Assembly: GCA_000818945.1 (NCBI GenBank)
Contig: KN805385.1
Coordinates: 619,991 to 683,990 of the forward strand
Origin: Schizochytrium sp. CCTCC M209059
Lineage: Eukaryota; Sar; Bigyra; Thraustochytrida; Thraustochytriidae
Reading direction: 5' to 3'
DNA: 64,000 bases
A model generated the notes under the pieces. That model saw nothing but the letters and a program-made list of their open reading frames with translations, had not been told where the DNA came from and did no database searches. Both the position numbers and the translations under genes were made by a program. Below are positions 48,415 through 57,233 of this stretch, piece by piece (position 1 is the first letter of the stretch; each line of letters begins with the position of its first letter).

Positions 48415-49002
48415 CTATGCAACGGCCTTGTAGCCGTCGACCTCATCATCATCCGAGTGCCATACTGGCACGGTCATCTTGTCCGGCAGGCCCCCGTGCA
48501 AGAGACGAGCAGAGAAATCCTCAAAAGAAATGTGACCGTCCTTATCAGCGTCCATGTCCTCGACGACAGCATCAACAATGTCTTCAACCTCCTCGGTGGT
48601 GAGTTGGGTTCCGACCATACTCTTGAGCACACTAATAATGTTTTCGCGGGAGATGAGGCCTTGACTATCCTCATCAAAGACATCAAAAAGGACGCGAAGA
48701 CGATCTTTGGGGTCACTCTTCGGGCGGAACACCGCGAGAATGTTGAGAAAGTCCGTAAAGTTGATCCTCGACGTCTCCGAAAAATGCAGACGCGCCAGCA
48801 CCCTCTCGACAATCGGGTTCATGCTCAGCTCCGGGATACGCAGCAGCTCGCTGCGCGTGATCGTTCCATGCGCCTCCGTGTCCAGCTTGCGGAACCGCTT
48901 GTACAGCTCGAGGACCTGGTCGCCCGTGAACCCCGTCTGCTCCTCGAGCTCCTCGATCTCCTCGCGCCGGAGCTCGTCCTCCTTGGACCCTGCGGCGCCC
49001 AT
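48415..49002 (-). CDS. Calcineurin B / CHP1-like EF-hand protein
   Basis: A 195-residue EF-hand protein, the same length as human CHP1. It starts MGAAGSKEDEL, a good N-myristoylation signal, and TGFTGDQVLELYKRF and IPELSMNPIVERV match the calcineurin-B/CHP group. Four EF-hand positions are present. EF1 (DTEAHGTITRSE) and EF2 are degenerate, EF3 (DEDSQGLISREN) lacks the acidic residue at position 12, and EF4 (DADKDGHISFED) is nearest to canonical. This favours CHP-like over a true calcineurin regulatory subunit. CHPs bind sodium/proton exchangers and other partners; calcineurin B binds the phosphatase A chain. The frame to 49080 adds a Gly/Arg repeat and hides the myristoyl Gly, so it was rejected. 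Confidence 0.8.
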   Translation of the reverse strand: MGAAGSKEDELRREEIEELEEQTGFTGDQVLELYKRFRKLDTEAHGTITRSELLRIPELSMNPIVERVLARLHFSETSRINFTDFLNILAVFRPKSDPKDRLRVLFDVFDEDSQGLISRENIISVLKSMVGTQLTTEEVEDIVDAVVEDMDADKDGHISFEDFSARLLHGGLPDKMTVPVWHSDDDEVDGYKAVA

Positions 49003-49952
49003 CCCGCCCTCCTTTTCCTTTCCTCCGCCGCGCTCGCTCCCTCTCTCCCTCCCTCTCCCCCTGCCCGGCCCTTTGCCCAATCTCGATCTGCGCGATCCTC
49101 CCCCGCGCGCATACCCGCGTCTTCCCCGTGCCCTTCCCCGTCCATGCCGTCTTCGCTCGCATCCCGGAGACGTCGCCCTTTCCCGCCTCCGGTTTCCCCG
49201 ACCTCCCTTCCTTCCCTCAACCCGCTATTTACCCGACGGCAGGTTTTTCCGACGCCCCGGCCGCGACCCTTGCACGGGTCGGCCAACCGTCGGCGGAACC
49301 GGGCCGCGGAGTGGCGCCGAGCGGCGGCCGGCCGCTGGGCGATAAGGGGGGGCGGGCCGGTGCCGGGGAAACCCGATTCGCCGGCGTTCGCCGAACTGGG
49401 GGAAAAGGGGGGGAGAAAAGGGGAGAAAAAGGGAAAAAAAACACCAAAAAAAGCGAAATCTCTCGGTGGATTGATCGATCGATCGATCGATCGATCCAGA
49501 GCGCTTTCGAGGCAGGGACAACTCCGACGCAACTCAACTCCGACGGGCGACGGCGCGCGAGACCGGGCGCGGGGGCGAGCGCGGAGAGCGCGAGCTGCAG
49601 CGGGCAGGCCGCGGCGCGCAGCGGCGCACAAGCGGCGCTCAGCGGCAGCGGCGCGGGTCGGGCGGCGCGGCGCGCGGTTGGGTTTGAATTGAACTGAGTC
49701 GAAGCTCGCTCGAACTGGACGACCTCGGGAGTCCTGGCGAGCGACAGCTGGAGGCCGAGCGGCGTTTCTGAGGAGCGCAGACGCAGACGCAGCGAAGGCG
49801 GAGCGCGGCGGTCCCTCGGTCGGTCGCTCGCTCGCTCGCTCGCTCGCTTGAGAGCTCTCGAGCGCGGGCCGGTGCCGCGGATCGATCGGGTTCAGGCAGG
49901 CGAAGCCGTGCGTGCGTGGAAACGAGGAACTCTCTTGTAACAGTCGGCCAAC
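49003..49952. promoter_or_regulatory. Divergent 5' flank between the CHP-like gene and the vacuolar sorting receptor gene
   Basis: 950 GC-rich bases with a GATC array (about 49472-49497) and a CGCT array (about 49822-49849). Long Arg/Ala/Pro-rich open frames on both strands have no recognisable domains. It should contain both promoters. Confidence 0.5.
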
Positions 49953-51680
49953 ATGCACACGATGAGGCTGACTCTGGCCATGGCGGCCGTCGTGGCGCTC
50001 CTGGTGCCCTCGGCGCGCGCCGAGCTGGACGCTGACGGATCGTCGTCGACCAATCTCAACCTCGTCGGGCCCAACGCACTCAAGCAAAAGCTTTTCCAGG
50101 TGAACAATGATGCCTCCATCTTCCACCGGGACGCTCTCTTCGGAACCCCGAGCAAGCAGAACATCATTGGCGACATTGAGTACGTGACCTCCGGCGACGC
50201 AGATGGCTGCGACGAAAACTACCAGGTCAACACGGCGAACTCGAACGATCGCAGCGTGAGCCGGATCTTCATGGTGGATCGGGGTACCTGCACGTTCACG
50301 ACCAAGGCGCGAATTGCCCAGAGCAAGGGCGCGAATGGCCTCATCGTGGTCAACAACAACTGTCTGAACTCGCGCAGGACCAATTGGGGCTCTCGATGGG
50401 CGGAAAACTGCGACGGCCCCACGGACGACGCGCTCCCTTACATGGCATATGATAACAGTGGCGATGACGTGACGATCCCTGCCTTTCTTATTCCCAAGTA
50501 TGACGGCCAGCTCATCAAAGACTGCCTCGAGCAGGCCGCTAACGGTGGCTCTGGCGGCAAGCTGGGTAGCATGTGCTCTTCCAACAACAAGGTTCTCGTC
50601 AACATGGAGCTGAGTGTCCCTGCCTTGAACGAGGTGTCTTGGGAGATGTGGCAAACGGCCGACAATCTCGTCGCTCAGCTCTCGACCGTGGCGATTGTGG
50701 ACAAAGCCTTCAAAAAATTCCGCAATGACAAGTACGAGTTCAGACCTCGCTACCTCCTCTTTCCGGACGAGGCCTTTGGATGCAATGGCGGCCTTTGCCC
50801 GGACCTGTGCCGCACCAGCTCCTCTGGCAAGGGATACTGCTCTCTTCCCGTCAACATGCGATCGCGCGCACAGAACGGTGCCGACTTGGTTCGCGAGAAC
50901 ATTCGCCAAAAGTGCATCTGGGACGTGCACGCCGACTCGAGCATCTGGTGGTCCTTCATGTCTAACTTTGAAGCTCTCGGATGCTCTCTCGAGGCAAGCG
51001 GCTCTGCGGACAGCCTGGAGGCATGCAGCAAACGAGCCGCCAAGTCGATTTCAGGTTTTGATGAGAGCAAGGTCCAGTCTTGCCTAACAACCGACTCGCA
51101 CTGGGAGTCTCTTGTTCAGGAGGACACGAAGCGCATCCGCGACGAGAGCATCTTCACAACGCAGCTCGCGGTGAATGGTGTACGGGAGGATTTTAGCCAT
51201 ACCCCGCGCTTCATCACCTGGCTTCTCTGCGAATCCTTTGACCCCAGCAACCGCCCCAAGATTTGCGCGTGCGCAATCGACGTTGTGGACTCGGACACGT
51301 TCCGCCATTGCATCTCTGCCAAGTGCGCTACTGAAAGTGGCGACAACACGTACTTTTGCGTGGAGACAAACGAGTGCGTCAAGGATGCCATCGAGTGCCG
51401 CAGTCGCACGCATGATACTGTCGAGGAGGTCAAGAAGACGGCAGAGGAGAAGTCTGGAATGAGTGGCGCCAAAATCTTCTTCATTGTCATCTTTGTGACA
51501 GGCTCCGTCGGCGCCGCTGCCTTTGTCTACCAGAAGCGCCAGCGGCGCCAAATGCAGGAAGAGGTTCGTGATATCCTTTCTGAGTACATGCCTCTCGAGG
51601 AACTCAACTCGTTTTCTGGTGGCCACAACTCGAATGGTTTCTCGCGTGCCCCCACGGACGACACTGTCGGTGTCATCTAA
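49953..51680 (+). CDS. Vacuolar sorting receptor (VSR/BP-80-like), type I membrane protein
   Basis: A 575-residue protein. VSRs pick up soluble hydrolases in the Golgi/TGN and deliver them to vacuoles or lysosomes. A signal peptide covers about 1-24 (RLTLAMAAVVALLVPSARA). A protease-associated (PA) domain follows at about 40-165 (FMVDRGTCTFTTKARIAQSKGA, IPAFLIPKYDGQLI). Then comes the Cys-rich luminal region with CIWDVHADSSIWWSF and an EGF-like tail (CAIDVVDSD...CVETNECV). A single membrane helix lies at about 506-526, and the cytosolic tail carries EYMPLEE. Y545-M-P-L is the AP-binding tyrosine motif found in plant VSR tails (QYMPL). The overall order matches plant VSRs, which have homologues in stramenopiles. 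Confidence 0.92.
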   Translation: MHTMRLTLAMAAVVALLVPSARAELDADGSSSTNLNLVGPNALKQKLFQVNNDASIFHRDALFGTPSKQNIIGDIEYVTSGDADGCDENYQVNTANSNDRSVSRIFMVDRGTCTFTTKARIAQSKGANGLIVVNNNCLNSRRTNWGSRWAENCDGPTDDALPYMAYDNSGDDVTIPAFLIPKYDGQLIKDCLEQAANGGSGGKLGSMCSSNNKVLVNMELSVPALNEVSWEMWQTADNLVAQLSTVAIVDKAFKKFRNDKYEFRPRYLLFPDEAFGCNGGLCPDLCRTSSSGKGYCSLPVNMRSRAQNGADLVRENIRQKCIWDVHADSSIWWSFMSNFEALGCSLEASGSADSLEACSKRAAKSISGFDESKVQSCLTTDSHWESLVQEDTKRIRDESIFTTQLAVNGVREDFSHTPRFITWLLCESFDPSNRPKICACAIDVVDSDTFRHCISAKCATESGDNTYFCVETNECVKDAIECRSRTHDTVEEVKKTAEEKSGMSGAKIFFIVIFVTGSVGAAAFVYQKRQRRQMQEEVRDILSEYMPLEELNSFSGGHNSNGFSRAPTDDTVGVI

Positions 51681-52160
51681 GCCAAAGCAAAAGAAGGGAC
51701 GGGCGAATGAATGAATGAATGGCCAGAGAGTGTCATGGTATAATGCGACTTCTCAATTTCATCGATCAGTTCGACTTTTTTTTTCTTTTTTCTCCCCTTT
51801 TACTTTTTTCGTGTCGTGTGCAATACTACAGATCACCCGTTCAGCTTGTTTCTTTCAACTTTGCTGGTAGTGTGCATTTTACGAACCAAACGACACCCAG
51901 AGAAACGAAGCGAAATGGAAAGAGAAGGTAGAATTCTTTGAGGCTTGGCATGGCATTGGATTGTTTTCTCTCTTTTTTTGCAAGATCGAAAAGTGCGCAG
52001 AACGAAAGGCAGGCAGGCAGGCAGGCAGGCAGACACGCAGACACGCAGGCAGAAACAGCAAGAAACCAAAAATAAGGCTTAAAAAATAGTTCACAGACAA
52101 GAAAGGACTCAGTGTTGGTCGGGAATGGAAAGAGGTAGACCAGCCCCCGCTGAGGCTGTT
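51681..52160. other. Convergent 3' region with GCAG repeat
   Basis: 480 bases between the VSR and PP2C stop codons, with T-rich tracts and a GCAG/ACGCAG repeat (about 52009-52050). No gene is visible. Confidence 0.5.
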
Positions 52161-53240
52161 TTAGAATTTGATGATCAGAGCGGTCACGTTGTCGGTAGAC
52201 CCGCGGTTGAGACTGTCGACACAAAGCTGCATGCTCACGTCGTTGAGACTACGCAAGTTCGAAGGCCGCGCCGCAGTCGGGTTTGCCGCGAACCAGGCCC
52301 AAAATGCTTCGCTGTCGTCTTTAGCGTCCGGAGCTGCACGCGTAGGCTCGGGTTTGATAAATGGCAATACGTTGCCGATGATTTGGTGGGGCGAAAAGAC
52401 ATCCCACAAACCATCAGTGCCGAGAATGGCAAAGTCATGCAAGTCGCTGCGCTCGAATATGAAAAGATCCGGCTCAGGAGTAACCGCCTGTTCAAGAGGT
52501 CCTCTTGAGGGGTCCTTTTTAAAGTAACTTGCCCCAAAGGCGCGCGCGACCGCCAAACGCCCGTTGACACGGCCGTACTCGACAAAGCCACCTGCCGTAT
52601 TTACGATGCGCGCGAACTCTTTCTCGTTGGTCGGTTTGTGGTCTTTGGTGGTGAACATTGATGTGCCGTTCTTGGACGAAAGCACAAAGCGAGAATCGCC
52701 GACGTTCGCAATGACAAGGTGCGTCGGGGTCATGAGCATCATGACGAGCGTGGATCCGGACTCCGCCTCGAGCGCCACCATCTTCTCATCCAGCTTGAGA
52801 AAGCCGTCGCGCATACTCAGGGCAATGAGTTCAGCATTATGCCGGCCGCTCGGGTCCTCGGTGTTCACTTTGTATTCCTTCATGGCTTCTTGGACCTCGT
52901 CGAGGACCGTCTTGCTCAGCATGGTCGAGATCTCGCTTCCGCCAAAACCATCAAAGACGCCGAATGCTGACACGGCATCCATGCCAAGCGCGCCGCTTTC
53001 CACGACCAAATGGGCGTCCTCGTGGGACGGCCGCGGTCCTTGGACGGAGGCTAGCCCGTACAAGTCTTCACCCAAGCCTTCCTGCGGCTCCTTGTCCACA
53101 GTGCTTTCGGTGCTGAGCATCCTGGTAGCCATACTCGTACAACTACCACCACTCTGCATGGCGAATCTCGTTCCTCGCGTCGCCGCCAGTCCCAGTCCGC
53201 GGCACCTTTGCGCGGGCCTCATCTGCGTCGCCGCCGTCAT
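52161..53240 (-). CDS. PP2C-family Ser/Thr phosphatase, probably mitochondrial
   Basis: A 359-residue metal-dependent phosphatase (PPM). Motifs in order are RPSHEDAH (usually R..MEDA), FGVFDGFGGSE (usually FDGHGG), GSTLVMMLMTPTHLVIANVGDSRFVL, DHKPTNEKEFARI, LAVARAFG, ILGTDGLWDVFS and STDNVTALI. The metal-binding aspartates in HED, FDG, TDGLWD and TDN are all present; only the glycine-loop His is replaced by Phe. With the start at 53240 the N-terminus (MTAATQMRPAQRCRGLG..., then RMLSTES) looks like a cleavable mitochondrial presequence. Starting at 53159 would remove most of it. Sequence upstream of 53256 is lost in an N gap, so the true 5' end is uncertain. Confidence 0.82.
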   Translation of the reverse strand: MTAATQMRPAQRCRGLGLAATRGTRFAMQSGGSCTSMATRMLSTESTVDKEPQEGLGEDLYGLASVQGPRPSHEDAHLVVESGALGMDAVSAFGVFDGFGGSEISTMLSKTVLDEVQEAMKEYKVNTEDPSGRHNAELIALSMRDGFLKLDEKMVALEAESGSTLVMMLMTPTHLVIANVGDSRFVLSSKNGTSMFTTKDHKPTNEKEFARIVNTAGGFVEYGRVNGRLAVARAFGASYFKKDPSRGPLEQAVTPEPDLFIFERSDLHDFAILGTDGLWDVFSPHQIIGNVLPFIKPEPTRAAPDAKDDSEAFWAWFAANPTAARPSNLRSLNDVSMQLCVDSLNRGSTDNVTALIIKF

Positions 53241-53256
53241 CACCGCCGCCGCCGCC

Positions 53257-53398
53257 NNNNNNNNNNNNNNNNNNNNNNNNNNNNNNNNNNNNNNNNNNNN
53301 NNNNNNNNNNNNNNNNNNNNNNNNNNNNNNNNNNNNNNNNNNNNNNNNNNNNNNNNNNNNNNNNNNNNNNNNNNNNNNNNNNNNNNNNNNNNNNNNNN
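53257..53398. other. Assembly gap (142 Ns)
   Basis: A run of undetermined bases immediately upstream of the PP2C 5' end. The repeats on both sides (GCC triplets and CCTCC) suggest an unresolved simple repeat. Confidence 1.
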
Positions 53399-54283
53399 TC
53401 GTCGCTCGGGATTTGCTGCTCCTCGCTCGCTCGCCTTGCCTCCCTCCCTCCCTCCCTCTCCCTCCCTCTCCCCATTCTCCACTTCGCGCCGCGCTTAGCC
53501 CACTTGCGCCGCACATTCTCCACTTGCGCCGCGCGACGGCCACTGTGCGAGTAGTGCTCGATTTCTCCTTGGTCCTCCCCCCGGGGAAGACTTTTTCTTT
53601 CTCTTTTCTCTTTTCTCTTTTCTGAGGAGGAGGAGAGAAGGGAGAAAGCACGCGTGCACGCACCCCGGCGCGCTGCGCGAAAGCTGCGAGCGTCTGCGCG
53701 CAGCAGCGCCAGGCGCAGGCGCAGGCGCAGCTGGGGGCCGCGGGGGCGAGGCTTGTGAAGTCGGGCCGCGTCGCCTCCGGGTCCTGGAAGCGCCGAGGGC
53801 GGGTTCCACGGGAGCAGAACGAGGCGGAATGGGTTGGTACCAAACCATGAAACCAGCACTGCCTAGGCCTTGCCTAATGCAAGAAAGGAGGGACCAAGAC
53901 GAATGGAAGCCGTGGGCGAGCAAGAAAAGGCTCAGCCGACTCGGGACGAAGATGCCGTGAGGTATACGTAGGCCTATACGAAGACGAGACGAATCGAAGG
54001 GACAAGACGAGGCGAGCGTGGCACAGCTTCGGACGACCTGCGTCTGATCATGCAGCGAGTGAGGCGATGAGGGCGACGGGAGGGCTTATGAATCTGTCTA
54101 TCATCCGTGGTCGAGTTCCGAGAACAGCGATCAATTGCCAGCGAGGTCCCCATTTGCTAGTGTGATGACGGTGCCCCTTTGCATCAAGATGACGTCACGA
54201 AATAGCTCACCTATGGCGTGGATGAACTTTCCAAGTGAGAAGAACGTGAAGGGTTTTGGCAAATCAAGTCAAGTCAAGCCAAG

Positions 54284-54326
54284 CCACGCCACGCCACGCC
54301 ACGCCACGCCACGCCACGCCACGCCA
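54284..54326. repeat. (CACGC)n pentanucleotide array
   Basis: About eight to nine tandem copies of CACGC, preceded by CAAGT/CAAGC variants, in the noncoding flank of the PrsW-like gene. Confidence 0.9.
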
Positions 54327-54419
54327 AGGCAAGGTATTTTTCAGAATCGTCAAAAAACATTTCAATGAATGGCCAGTTCGCACGCATCACAAGCGCAAGA
54401 TGCCAATGAATACATAGAG

Positions 54420-55997
54420 TCAGTGTTCGGAGGAGAAAAAGTACACGCGAAGCCTGCGTCGCAAAGCACTGAGGGTTCCGATGAGAATGATGAGCGATAG
54501 CGCATACTTGACTGCCTCGACCTGGTCATCGGTGAGGTAGTCAATGAGCGGCGTCACACGCAACAGCAACAGCAAGAAATCATACAGACCGTGGAGAATG
54601 ACCGCCGGAAGAAGCACCCGAAACCAGGACAGACCGGACTTGAAGTAGCGCTCAATCAGGCCAAGGCCCGTGAAGCATCCACATGCCGCGTGCATGGGAA
54701 GAGAGAAACATACGCGGGCCAGAGCCATGCGCAAGGCGTCTGGCGGGGTGTTTGCAAGGCAAATTAAATACAACATGCTCTCGCTCGTCGCCAGCCCAGC
54801 ACTAAAGGCGAGAAAGTACACCACGATCCCATGACCACTTGTCACGCCGGGATCCGGCTTGCCTTCTGGCTCCAATAATGCAACATTCACGCCCCCTGCA
54901 ATCCCACCCTCGACATTCGAAGTCGACGCAGCCGCCATCTCGGCGTCTGGAATTAATCCGCTACCCGTGACACCCACGTCTGCACCATAGCCGAGACTCG
55001 AAAGATTGGCACCCATTGGCGTAGCGCCATTGCCCGCAGCGCCAAAAAGACCAGTGGGCGAGGAGGCTGTCGTGGGACTACCAGAGTGGCTCTGTTGATC
55101 TAGATCAGGAACTACCGCAGAAACGCCGCTGTTGGTGCCCATGAGCGAGGCAGGTCTGTGCGCCATGCCAGGCGGCAGTGGAGGCGAGGCCAGTGGCTGT
55201 GGTGACCGGAGCGGTGGCGGTCTCCGGGCATGCTGAGGCTGCGGCATAAAGCGGATTGCGCTGCTGACGAAAAACAACTTTGTGCTCTCCTCCAAAAGGC
55301 CGGCGGTGAAGAAGCAAAGTACGACGGCCACCAAGAGCCCCCGCATGGGTGAGGTCTGGTACAGTATTCTAGCCAGCTGACGCAAGTCGCGCAGCATGGA
55401 GATATCACGAAGACCATCACCGTTGTTGGAGCAGTCCACCTTGTAGCAGTAGTAGCTCAACATGGTCACGGCGCAAAACATTTCAATGAAAAGTAAAAGG
55501 AGAAATCCTGGCCCAAAACCTTTGAGAAAAAGCTCCTTAACCACGCTGGCCTCGACGCGTTTATGCTCCCAGCGTTGCACGGCCGTGTACAGTCCCGTTA
55601 CAGGCGGGATCATCAAGACAAAGAGCGCAATCCCGTTCGAGAGGGATTTGGTCACAATCTCGTGCGCGAGCATACACGTGATAACGACGAGAGAAGTCCA
55701 CGCCGCCACGGACATGAACGAGGCATTTTCTACGTCATAGCCCGGGACGAGAGCGCGAATCCCGCGGACTCTTTGTCGTTTGCGCTTTTTCTTTCTCGCG
55801 ACTGTCCAAGCGTCCCCTCTAAGGTTTCCTAGAGTTGTGCTTCGCGCGAGCTTGCGCGCAAACTCTTTGCGCCATTGCGACCGTCCCGCGGTGGGTACTT
55901 CGGGCACCGGAACTTGCAGGTCATCCGGGCTCGCTTCGAACATCCACCCGAGCTCCGAGGCGCCCTCGAGGGCGCCATCGTCATCGCGGCGGCGCAT
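54420..55997 (-). CDS. PrsW-like multi-pass intramembrane protease homologue
   Basis: A 525-residue membrane protein with a basic ~105-residue cytosolic N-terminus (KKKRKRQRVRG) and about eight hydrophobic helices. Spaced polar residues inside the helices match the PrsW family, relatives of CAAX proteases of the ABI group. LLEESTKLFF gives E236-E237-x-x-K240, AGLATSESMLY gives E406, LPMHAACG gives H436 and ILHGLYDF gives H469 and D473. In bacteria PrsW cleaves anti-sigma factors in the membrane; eukaryotic homologues are poorly described. A Pro/Ser/Gly-rich loop of about 150 residues (about 255-400) separates EExxK from the second motif and is much longer than in bacteria. The longer frame to 56084 starts at TTG, so the ATG at 55997 is used. 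Confidence 0.72.
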   Translation of the reverse strand: MRRRDDDGALEGASELGWMFEASPDDLQVPVPEVPTAGRSQWRKEFARKLARSTTLGNLRGDAWTVARKKKRKRQRVRGIRALVPGYDVENASFMSVAAWTSLVVITCMLAHEIVTKSLSNGIALFVLMIPPVTGLYTAVQRWEHKRVEASVVKELFLKGFGPGFLLLLFIEMFCAVTMLSYYCYKVDCSNNGDGLRDISMLRDLRQLARILYQTSPMRGLLVAVVLCFFTAGLLEESTKLFFVSSAIRFMPQPQHARRPPPLRSPQPLASPPLPPGMAHRPASLMGTNSGVSAVVPDLDQQSHSGSPTTASSPTGLFGAAGNGATPMGANLSSLGYGADVGVTGSGLIPDAEMAAASTSNVEGGIAGGVNVALLEPEGKPDPGVTSGHGIVVYFLAFSAGLATSESMLYLICLANTPPDALRMALARVCFSLPMHAACGCFTGLGLIERYFKSGLSWFRVLLPAVILHGLYDFLLLLLRVTPLIDYLTDDQVEAVKYALSLIILIGTLSALRRRLRVYFFSSEH

Positions 55998-57233
55998 GGC
56001 TTTTCTCCCTCGGTTGTACCTGGCGTCGTCTTGCGGAACCGCGTGTGGAACCTTGGCCAGTGGCACCCGCTGCTGCGCGCACAAGCTCCTCCGCGAGCGA
56101 ACACGCTTCTGAACACTTCAAGGACTTGCTCCGTCCACGACGGCGAGAGACTTCGGGAGTCTTTCAGGGATCTTTTCCGTTTGCTGCCTGCGGGCCTGGC
56201 CGGCGCGCTTGGGCCCGCGCGAGAGGCCGGCCGGCTGGCCAGACTTTCCTCGGCACCGTCGACGAACCAAGCTAGCTAGCTAGCTCCCGCGTCGAGCCCG
56301 CACTCCTCGCCACGCTGCCGGCGCGCCAGCGTCCCGTCGACCGCGCAGCACGGGTCGTCGCCTGCGTCGGCGTCTGCGCTGCTCCTGCTCCCGCTCCCGC
56401 TCGCGCGGCGCTCTCCGTGCCGGGTCTCGGCCGCCGGACTGCTCGGCCTCGCGACTGACGTGGTCGCCGACCACGTCGCCAGCCCGGCGTCCGTTTCCTC
56501 GCCGCTCGCCTGCCCGGGCCTGCCCTCCCGCGCGGGTCCGCGGCGGCGTCGCGAGCGCGCGGCACGGCCTGCGCCGCTCGCCGCTCGAGGCCGACCGGGC
56601 CGGCGCCGCTGATCCTGGTTTGCTCGGGGTCTGCGAGCCGTGTTCTGTTTATTGTCTCCGTCGCCGAGGCAGCTCATCTCAACTCGTGCGCCTTGTACCT
56701 GCTTATCTATCGCAGGCACAGTATCCTCTGGCGCACGACGCAGGAGGCCCAAGAAGGAAGACATCGACTCGCAGCCGCCGCCGAAAGCAGGCAGGAACGC
56801 CCGCTCGGGAGCGGCGGAGCGGAGGCCAGCAAGGCAGCAGCAGCTGCTGCAGCACGGCCGCAGCGCGGCCGCAGCACGGCCCTGGCTGGGTGGCTGGCGG
56901 GATTCGCAGTCGCGAGCGATGGAGGCGGGGGGAACGGGGGCGGGTGCACACCGTTTTAGCGCACACCGGGGTGCGCGGAGGAGCCCGTGGCGGTTTTACA
57001 CATTGAGCGATTGATCGATGTGTCGATTGACCGGGCGCGACGGCAAGCTGCGCTTGGCCTGGGAGAAGCGAGAGCAGGCAGTTCACGAGCCGGGGTGCTG
57101 GGCCAGGCCGGAGCCAGCACGCTGACGCGCGCGAGAGGCACGCGAGGTGTAGAGCAGAGGACGCTGTCGCTCGCGCGGGGAGGTGACTGAAGAAAAGCAG
57201 CAAAAGACCCACACAGAGGTTTGATTGTTCGCC
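55998..57233. promoter_or_regulatory. Divergent 5' flank between the PrsW-like and kinesin genes
   Basis: 1.24 kb, CpG-rich with a GCTA run (about 56270-56284). Arg/Ala-rich open frames cross it on both strands with no recognisable domain. It should contain both promoters. Confidence 0.5.

Larger units (their letters stand above)
53241..54419. other. Flank of PP2C with assembly gap; 3' flank of the PrsW-like gene
   Basis: 1.18 kb. It contains the N gap (53257-53398), CCTCCCT-type pyrimidine repeats after it, and an ACGCC pentamer array (about 54284-54326). No recognisable gene was found in the readable part. Confidence 0.5.

Noticed and set aside
49003..49080. Gly/Arg-rich N-terminal extension of the CHP-like protein
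   Set aside because: It would hide the conserved MG myristoylation start and is not family-like.
56276..56764. Arg-rich open frames upstream of the kinesin gene
   Set aside because: Composition reflects CpG-rich noncoding DNA and no motif is present.
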